Below are positions 7,558 through 13,353 of a stretch of 13,353 nt of DNA, piece by piece. Each line of letters begins with the position of its first letter. The stretch's first letter is position 1. The notes under the pieces are model-generated. The model had not been told where the DNA came from. It made no database searches and saw only the letters and a program-made list of their open reading frames with translations. Made by a program: the position numbers and the translations under genes. This stretch comes from Balneola sp. (lineage in GTDB: Bacteria; Bacteroidota; Rhodothermia; Balneolales; Balneolaceae): assembly GCA_002730655.1 (NCBI GenBank), contig PCAT01000065.1, positions 1 through 13,353 of the forward strand, given 5' to 3'.

Positions 7558-9717
7558 CTATTTGATGAGAAGCATCTTTTTAGTTTCAGTAAAAGATGGA
7601 GTTGTTAGCTTGTACAAGTAAACACCACTCGCCAATCCAGAGGCATCAAAAGTGGCAGTGTGATAACCAGCTGACTGCTGCTCACTTACTAAGTCTATTA
7701 TCTTTTGTCCTATGCTGTTAAATACATTAAGGGATACTTGAGTAGCCTCTGGAAGGACATACTGAATCTGAGTGATTGGATTGAATGGGTTAGGGTAGTT
7801 TTGTAATAAAATTTGTTTACTAATTTCAAATTCAAAGTCATTATTTATAGGTATTGGTGTAAAAGTATTTTTTGCACCGACATATTTGGCTAGTTCTGAG
7901 TTTTTGACTTGAGAAGTATTTGTCTCTAACAAACCCGGAATATCATTTATGTTTCCCTTAAATGCTCCAACAAATAGATGGTGATGAATGAACGATCCTG
8001 TTATTTCATTCGTGCGTATATCAATAATGTCTTTCTCTTGACTAAAAGCATGATAATGATAAGGGTAATCGCCATGCCTATGTCCACCAAATGAATCTAA
8101 GGATTCATTAAATCCTTCTAAATTTTCATTTTCATGTCTCCCAAATAATAGTATTCCATCATAAGATATTGCAATCATTGGTGGGTGACTTTTTCCAATA
8201 TAATCAACTGAATTATATAGATTTAGTCCATTCCCATTAAATGCATGTCCGTCGGCATGATAGTGTAAATCCATGCCTCTTCCAACGTGTATACCAGTTA
8301 TAGAAATTTCAGAGGCAGCAGAAGCAAAATTAAGGGTATTATTGAGGCTTGGATATACTTTAACTCCGTCTACTGCTATTCCCATATCTCGTAAACTTGC
8401 ATAACTGTATTCATCACTTTCAGTAATGGATAAACCTACATCACTTGCTAAAGTACCTAGTTCTGTAAAATCATTTTCGGAAAAATGACTAACTAGTCCA
8501 TAGTCTTTTAGAGGAATTTTAATAAGATGTGTAGCGAGGGTGGCATTACGTGTAATTGATTGTGTTTCATATGAATTTGTTGTTCCATCACCAGGAGGTC
8601 TTGGAACATCAATTAAAAAATTTGGGCCTTCAGAAATATTATAAGAGGCAATAACCATGAATGGGTGATATTGGTTATTCATATCTGATGCCATTGTGAA
8701 ATAAACCTCTCTAACCGTAGCCTGCCCTAATAAACCGTTATAGATATCACTTGAGGCTAGTTTTGAACTCAACAACCTTTCTCGAAATTTTATGTAAAAA
8801 TCTTTTTGATACCTAAGTTTTTCATCATTTTCGATAAGGTATTTTTCAATATCATTTAAAAATGACTCAGCGTTAGCATCAGAATCAGTATTCTCTCTGA
8901 ACTGCGATTTATAGAAATCATCTATTTCACCAGAAAATTGAGTACTTGAAAAAGGATGCTTTATATAATTGGAGGTATTTGTTGGATATTCTGCAAATGG
9001 ATTAGTTTGCCATTGGGTTGATTTTGGATCAAAATCACTACCACTTATTAATCTTAATTCTAGAGAATTATAGGGGTTCTTAAAACTTAACTCTAATGCT
9101 TTTAATTTATCATCTGTCAATTTAAGGACTGAATTTTCAATAGAAATCCACTTATCTATCCAATTTTCTGATTTTTTAAATGTATTACTCTCGGCTTCAA
9201 AAATGTATTGTGCAGTTGCTTTTAAATGATTCTCATCCAATTCAAATGCAAGAAAAGAAGATGTATTAGCAGAATTAATTTCTATGGTAGCTCTATCATT
9301 AATAATCAATTCGTCAGAATTGTTAGAACCTAAGGAATAATAACTGTGTAATAATGGTTGGATAGTGAAGGCATTCTCTTGAATAGATTCTAAATTCTTC
9401 AGAATATCAAGTGATGTGATTTGAAAAATAATTTCAAGTGCATCCCTGTTTGTATCTAAGGAATCAAGATTAAATAATTTGATTTGATTTGAGTTAGCAG
9501 TTAAAACTAATGTAGTATTCTCTGAATCACTAATTATTATGTAATCTCTTGAGTTAAGTTCTGTTTGATCAGTTAGTTCTAATGAATTAGATATACTGCG
9601 ATCTAAATAATCATTAAAAGTTACTGGACTATAAACCTCAATAGCTTGCGAATAGAGAGGAGTACTGATACTGGCTACTATGATTAGTAGATTTAATCTA
9701 AGACACTTAAAGTTCAT
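7558..9717 (-). CDS. YHYH-domain protein with C-terminal T9SS type A sorting domain
   Basis: The preferred start is the ATG at 9717, which yields the signal peptide MNFKCLRLNLLIIVASISTPLYSQ and 719 residues; an upstream ATG at 9747 would add ten residues of poor leader. The first half (about 25-360) is not recognised. The region about 370-600 is histidine-rich: MDLHYHADGHAF, KSHPPMIAISYDGILLFGRH, GGHRHGDYPYHYHAFS with YHYH at 553-556, and SFIHHHLFVGAF. This matches the YHYH domain, whose function is unknown to me; the His clusters suggest metal binding. Residues 637-719 form the T9SS type A sorting domain (NYPNPFNP, PEATQVSLNVFNSIGQ, GYHTATFDASGLASGVYLYKL, ending KKMLLIK), so the protein should be exported through the inner membrane and then secreted or anchored at the cell surface. 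It lies between the DUF285 lipoprotein and the beta-barrel gene. Confidence 0.82.
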   Translation of the reverse strand: MNFKCLRLNLLIIVASISTPLYSQAIEVYSPVTFNDYLDRSISNSLELTDQTELNSRDYIIISDSENTTLVLTANSNQIKLFNLDSLDTNRDALEIIFQITSLDILKNLESIQENAFTIQPLLHSYYSLGSNNSDELIINDRATIEINSANTSSFLAFELDENHLKATAQYIFEAESNTFKKSENWIDKWISIENSVLKLTDDKLKALELSFKNPYNSLELRLISGSDFDPKSTQWQTNPFAEYPTNTSNYIKHPFSSTQFSGEIDDFYKSQFRENTDSDANAESFLNDIEKYLIENDEKLRYQKDFYIKFRERLLSSKLASSDIYNGLLGQATVREVYFTMASDMNNQYHPFMVIASYNISEGPNFLIDVPRPPGDGTTNSYETQSITRNATLATHLIKIPLKDYGLVSHFSENDFTELGTLASDVGLSITESDEYSYASLRDMGIAVDGVKVYPSLNNTLNFASAASEISITGIHVGRGMDLHYHADGHAFNGNGLNLYNSVDYIGKSHPPMIAISYDGILLFGRHENENLEGFNESLDSFGGHRHGDYPYHYHAFSQEKDIIDIRTNEITGSFIHHHLFVGAFKGNINDIPGLLETNTSQVKNSELAKYVGAKNTFTPIPINNDFEFEISKQILLQNYPNPFNPITQIQYVLPEATQVSLNVFNSIGQKIIDLVSEQQSAGYHTATFDASGLASGVYLYKLTTPSFTETKKMLLIK

Positions 9718-9774
9718 TATAATAAAGTCTTTGTTCGAGTATATCATGAGTTATATCATAAATAGACTGTTAAT

Positions 9775-11436
9775 TTAACCTCCTGGACATGTACCCCATT
9801 TGGGTAGATTATCTTCTGAAAGCGCACTAGCAGAGGAAAAAGACCATGGTTTAGTGGAGAAATTAGAGACGCACCATCCGGTTAAATCTTGATTGAATTT
9901 TCTTGCATTATCAAACATGGAATCCATATTAGTTACAGATGAAACATCCCAATTACCAATGTCTTGATTAAATAGTTCTGCATATGAGAACATGGATTGC
10001 ATATTATTTACTAGTGATACATCCCAACTTCCAATATCTTGATTGAATTGTTCTGTGAATGCAAACATATTAAGCATATCAGTTACTGACGAAACATTCC
10101 AATTACCAATATCTTGATTGAATTGTTTTGCGCCACTGAACATATATCTCATATTGGTTACTGATGATACATCCCAATTTCCAATGTCTTGGTTAAACTG
10201 TTCCGTAGAACCAAACATAAAATTCATATCTACTACTGATGATACATCCCAATTACCAATGTCTTGATTAAATAGTTTTGTTTGACTAAACATGGATCCC
10301 ATATTAGTCACTGATGATACGTCCCATTCTCCAATGTCTTGATTGAATGAGTTAGCCAATTGAAACATCATAAACATATCTAGTACTGATGATACATCCC
10401 AACTACCAATATCATGGTTGAAACTTGTCGCTTGACTGAACATAGCTCCCATACTAATCACTGATGATACGTCCCAGTGAGAGATATCCTGATTAAAATT
10501 AGACAATTGAAACATAGCAGTCATGTCTGTTACAGATGATACATCCCATTTACCAATATCTTGTTGAAACTGTTCTGTTTGATTAAACATAAGTGCCATA
10601 TTAGTTACGGATGATACATCCCAATAACTGATGTCTTGATTGAACTGTATTGCTCCATTAAACATATTGGACATACCTGTTACTGATGATACGTCCCAGT
10701 GAGAGATATCCTGATTAAAATCTGTTTTATTCATAAAAATATTGGACAAATCTGATATTCCTGATGTACATGAAAATGCAGCATTTTTATCGGTTATATC
10801 CTGATAAAATCTCTTCGTATACTCCATCCCGTTAACTATTCCTGTCTCACCACGTTCTGCATCTGGACAAATAATCGTAACACCATTCTCCGCACGTTTA
10901 AAAGTTTTTTCCTTAAATGTGACAGTAATTGATGTTGCCTCCGTAATAACCAAATCAATTGTGTCACTTGAATCTGGATATTCAGTCCATCCCTGAAATA
11001 GCCAATCTTCGGCAGGCTTAGCAGTTAGTCTAACAATTGTGCCAGGTAAATAGTCTGTTGACTTTGGAAGAGCCATAACCTGTTCTGTTACCTCGCCTTC
11101 ACCAACTACATTTATAGTCAAGGTATATTTCTTTTCTTCAAAGTTAGCCACAACTAACATATCTTGATCTAAAGTGAGCGTTATTGGATTATTTGTCGAA
11201 TTAATATCACCACCCCAATTAGTGAAAACCCATCCTTCATTAGCTTCAGCAGTCAAAGAATATGAAGTACCTTCATACGCAGTCCTATGACTAGGATTTG
11301 ATGTAATTGACCCAGCTTCAGATGGATCGATAGAAAATGAAATCTCGAATACTGGTGGTTTTTCTTCAGTGGTAACACAGCTAATTGATAAAGTTGCTAA
11401 AATTAATACATAGGAAAAATATTTTAAAAATTGCAT
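9775..11436 (-). CDS. Surface-type lipoprotein with two InlB-type repeats and a BspA-like (DUF285) repeat domain
   Basis: Starting at the ATG at 11436, the protein is 553 residues and opens with a lipoprotein signal, MQFLKYFSYVLILATLSISC, with Cys20 lipidated. An upstream in-frame ATG at 11463 adds nine residues, including an acidic one, and is less likely. Two InlB-type units follow (roughly residues 30-100 and 100-175; GWVFTNWGGD, KSTDYLPGT, WLFQGWTEY). A linker (about 180-230) has NGVTIICPDAE and FSCTSGISDL. Then come twelve units of FNQDIGNWDVSSVTNM-xx-MF type (BspA-like/DUF285) to the end, closing with GWCVSN and WGTCPGG. Such proteins are cell-surface proteins with suggested roles in adhesion or protein binding; the role here is inference. 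The gene lies 37-64 bases after the modular T9SS protein gene, on the same strand. Confidence 0.88.
   Translation of the reverse strand: MQFLKYFSYVLILATLSISCVTTEEKPPVFEISFSIDPSEAGSITSNPSHRTAYEGTSYSLTAEANEGWVFTNWGGDINSTNNPITLTLDQDMLVVANFEEKKYTLTINVVGEGEVTEQVMALPKSTDYLPGTIVRLTAKPAEDWLFQGWTEYPDSSDTIDLVITEATSITVTFKEKTFKRAENGVTIICPDAERGETGIVNGMEYTKRFYQDITDKNAAFSCTSGISDLSNIFMNKTDFNQDISHWDVSSVTGMSNMFNGAIQFNQDISYWDVSSVTNMALMFNQTEQFQQDIGKWDVSSVTDMTAMFQLSNFNQDISHWDVSSVISMGAMFSQATSFNHDIGSWDVSSVLDMFMMFQLANSFNQDIGEWDVSSVTNMGSMFSQTKLFNQDIGNWDVSSVVDMNFMFGSTEQFNQDIGNWDVSSVTNMRYMFSGAKQFNQDIGNWNVSSVTDMLNMFAFTEQFNQDIGSWDVSLVNNMQSMFSYAELFNQDIGNWDVSSVTNMDSMFDNARKFNQDLTGWCVSNFSTKPWSFSSASALSEDNLPKWGTCPGG
9871..10749 (-). 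repeat. Tandem 75-base coding repeats (twelve DUF285 units)
   Basis: The array encodes twelve consecutive units with the pattern MF-x4-x-F-N-Q-D-I-(G/S)-x-W-D-V-S-S-V-x-x-M. Most are 25 codons; the fourth unit from the N-terminus (ending SSVISM) is one codon shorter, and the last one diverges at GWCVSN. The most conserved DNA encodes WDVSSV. Units one and four share an exact 40-base block (10682-10721 and 10460-10499), more than other pairs do. Confidence 0.88.
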
Positions 11437-11500
11437 TTCGATTAAATAAAGATTTTGCTTCATAAAGATACTTGTGAATTTACATATTTCATATTCTAAT

Positions 11501-13353
11501 CTATTTGATGAGGAGCATCTTTTTTGTTTCAGTAAACGATATACTATTTAACTTATAAAGGTACACTCCACTCGATAATCCAGTAGCATTAAAGGTAACA
11601 GTGTGATAACCAGCTGGTCGTTGACCATTCACTAAGACCATTACACTTTGACCTACACTATTAAATACTTCAAGGGTTACTTCTGTAGCTTCTGGTAGAG
11701 CATAGCGAATCTGAGTAGATGGATTAAATGGATTGGGGTAATTTTGTTCGAGAGTAAATTTCCTAATTAATGCTTCATTTAACTCTGCTGAAGTAGCTGA
11801 ATTATCAGAAGGTGGAGTATCATTGAAATGCACCCATTTTAGTGTTGAATCTTTTTCTGGTATATTCATCAACCTATTATCTCTAGATTCCCATGTGGTC
11901 ACACCATCTACTTCAAATACAAATTTATACGCCACCTCTTCTTCAATCAAAGCAGCACTATCCCTATGCATTTGAGCAATACCTGTGTAGAATATATTAT
12001 CCCCACTTCCTCCTGCTCGATCAAGATAAAAAGCAGAACTAGACCAGTCAGTTGGATTATCAAAAAATACTGGATTCCCTCGAACACCAACCTTGTCGGT
12101 TTCAGGATTGTAATCTCCAGTTTGTATTGGACCTCCCATATTGACCTTAAAAAATATTGTTAGGGTATCATCAATTTGAGCATATGGTGGCTCTCTATTT
12201 TCATACCATTGCATCGGAACTAGAGTGTCAACGCTAGCAGTGGCAGGAAGTACAAATTGATTATTTGCTCCACTTTCCCAGCCTTGCTCTTGTCCATTAA
12301 TTAATGGTGTTTCAATATCTACCCCTGCCCAAAATTTGTAATCTAATGTATCGCCTGGTGACATATCAAATGTTGCTCCCCAAATATCACCATTTATATG
12401 ATCCATTTGAAGTGAGCCTGAATCCCAAGTGATAATTTCATCAAGATTAGTTTCAGCGGAATCTTCTCCAGATGGAGCGCCTTTTAGTTGAACAGTATGG
12501 TGTTCTTGTAAGGTATCCAAAAGTGTCGCCATATTTACGGTAAACGTTACTGCAACAGACCCTGTATTGTCGGGTGGAAACTTCTCTCTATTATAATAGT
12601 CCCAATGAAGCGTTGTATCTTTTGCTGGCATATCGAATTGTCGATATTCAACAGATACAAGTTCCCTGTAATGAATGTGATCTTGCCAATATGCAAATTG
12701 ATAGATTATGTTATCATTTTCAGCCTGTCTTTCGAGGGAAACTCTCCTAGTTCCTTCATAAAAATAATTATCGCCTTGAGTAGCGCCAGGCTTTAAATGA
12801 TGCAGATAGTCAGGGAAAGAACTTCGCATATAAACAAACCCTTTAGAAGGATCAAATTTCCCTGATTTGATTTGTGGCCCCATATTTACACGAAAAAATA
12901 TTGAAATACTATCATCTGTAATTGGGTATGGAGCTTGTCTAGTTTCATAAAACTGTACATCTACAATAGTATCTACTCTAGCAAAATTACTTGGTAGAAT
13001 AAACACATTATTACTACCACTCTCCCATCCTTTCTCACTGCCATTAATTAGAGGTGTTTCAGCATCTACACCAGCCCAAAATTTATAATTTAATGTATCC
13101 CCAGGTGACATTAAGAAATTAGCTGACCAGTAGTCACCACCTTCTGGATACATGCTCAAAGATTTAGAATCCCATGTAATGGCACCTTTATTTGGCCCAA
13201 CGAAACCACCCCTTAACTGCATAAAATGGTAGTCTCTCAAAGTATCTGGCATCGTAGAAGTATTTACAGTAAAATAAACCCTTTTTTTAAATTCTATTTT
13301 GCCGTAATAGTCCCAATGAAGCGTAGTATCATTAACTGGTATTTCAAAATTAC
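11501..13353 (-). CDS. Modular secreted protein with tandem beta-sandwich-like modules and a T9SS type A sorting domain, 5'-truncated
   Basis: The reading frame stays open to the right edge, so the first ATG inside (13252) is not the start; the residues before it (IPVNDTTLHWDYYG, YFTVNTSTM) repeat the later IPEKDSTLKW/MPAKDTTLHWDYYN and TFTVNMATL patterns. About 616 residues are visible. Each unit of about 240 residues has two halves. The first begins VTFTVNM and contains ITWDSGSL, MSPGDTLDYKFWAGVD, ETPLING and GWESGANN. The second begins TIFFKVNMG and contains GDNIFYTG, YKFVFE and the closing KD(S/T)TL.W. The YKF, W-E and NR pattern recalls starch-binding CBM20/48-like sandwiches, but that is a guess. 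The last 85 or so residues are a sorting domain (NYPNPFNP, PEATEVTLEVFNSVGQ, GLSSGVYLYKL, KKMLLIK). It is probably exported by T9SS; its ligand is unknown. Confidence 0.8.
   Translation of the reverse strand, partial: NFEIPVNDTTLHWDYYGKIEFKKRVYFTVNTSTMPDTLRDYHFMQLRGGFVGPNKGAITWDSKSLSMYPEGGDYWSANFLMSPGDTLNYKFWAGVDAETPLINGSEKGWESGSNNVFILPSNFARVDTIVDVQFYETRQAPYPITDDSISIFFRVNMGPQIKSGKFDPSKGFVYMRSSFPDYLHHLKPGATQGDNYFYEGTRRVSLERQAENDNIIYQFAYWQDHIHYRELVSVEYRQFDMPAKDTTLHWDYYNREKFPPDNTGSVAVTFTVNMATLLDTLQEHHTVQLKGAPSGEDSAETNLDEIITWDSGSLQMDHINGDIWGATFDMSPGDTLDYKFWAGVDIETPLINGQEQGWESGANNQFVLPATASVDTLVPMQWYENREPPYAQIDDTLTIFFKVNMGGPIQTGDYNPETDKVGVRGNPVFFDNPTDWSSSAFYLDRAGGSGDNIFYTGIAQMHRDSAALIEEEVAYKFVFEVDGVTTWESRDNRLMNIPEKDSTLKWVHFNDTPPSDNSATSAELNEALIRKFTLEQNYPNPFNPSTQIRYALPEATEVTLEVFNSVGQSVMVLVNGQRPAGYHTVTFNATGLSSGVYLYKLNSISFTETKKMLLIK
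11837..13315 (-). repeat. Two complete long coding repeats (711 and 768 bases) plus the edge of a third
   Basis: Anchoring on the conserved Trp of the (S/T)TL-x-W motif (codons at 13313-13315, 12602-12604 and 11834-11836), successive units are 237 and 256 codons long. The DNA at 13305-13324 and 12594-13613-offset equivalent (12594-12613) is the same 20-base block except for none or very few bases, and MSPGDTL.YKFWAGVD.ETPLING recurs in both units. The residues at the right edge belong to a further unit, so more copies lie outside the window. Confidence 0.7.

Noticed and set aside
9871..10749. Regular repeats that look like a CRISPR or intergenic satellite
   Set aside because: Period is 75 bases in one continuous reading frame with protein-level conservation of the BspA-like motif; there are no unique spacers.
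11966..12796. Two short + strand open frames (11966-12163 and 12605-12796)
   Set aside because: Both are antisense to the repeated modules of the T9SS protein and have no family resemblance or start signals.

Overview
The window is AT-rich bacterial DNA (roughly two thirds A+T by eye) with no RNA genes, insertion sequences or CRISPR. The lineage clues are protein signatures. Two secreted proteins end in a type A C-terminal sorting domain of the type IX secretion system (T9SS), beginning NYPNPFNP and ending KKMLLIK. There is a TonB-dependent receptor with a carboxypeptidase-regulatory-like N-terminal domain, there are two surface-type lipoproteins, and most starts have no obvious Shine-Dalgarno sequence. 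Together these point to the Bacteroidota/Balneolota/Rhodothermota side of the tree, probably marine. The exact phylum (a Balneola-like organism is my best guess, with Marinimicrobia as an alternative) cannot be settled from the sequence alone.

Left half, 1-6830, all on the + strand and tightly packed: the 3' part of a GRP/ureide-permease-like sugar transporter; a ribokinase whose ATG directly abuts the permease stop; a lipoprotein with two InlB-type repeats and a GH99/GH71-like glycosidase domain; a secreted two-domain SGNH esterase; and a TonB-dependent receptor. This reads as a carbohydrate-utilisation locus. The lipoprotein would cut a glycan at the cell surface, the esterase would remove acyl groups, the receptor would bring products across the outer membrane, and the permease and kinase would take a sugar (probably ribose or a similar pentose) into metabolism. 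No SusD-like gene is present. The joint function is inference from proximity.

Middle, 6831-6982: a short convergent junction with one weak hairpin and no credible gene.

Right half, 6983-13353, all on the - strand, transcribed from the right edge leftwards: a large modular secreted protein, 5'-truncated by the window, with tandem beta-sandwich-like modules of about 240 residues and a T9SS tail; a lipoprotein with two InlB-type repeats followed by twelve 25-residue BspA-like (DUF285) repeats; a YHYH-domain protein with a T9SS tail; and a small outer-membrane beta-barrel protein. Gaps of 8-64 bases suggest one transcript encoding cell-surface and secreted proteins. The two halves are linked by a related InlB-repeat stalk in one lipoprotein of each.

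The points most worth following up are: the GH99-like enzyme with Asp where GH99 enzymes normally have the first of two catalytic Glu; a 10-bp perfect inverted repeat that encloses the start codon of the esterase; an exact 40-bp identity between non-adjacent repeats of the DUF285 array; and the histidine-rich YHYH protein carrying a T9SS tail. I did not find a clearly new defence or mobile system.
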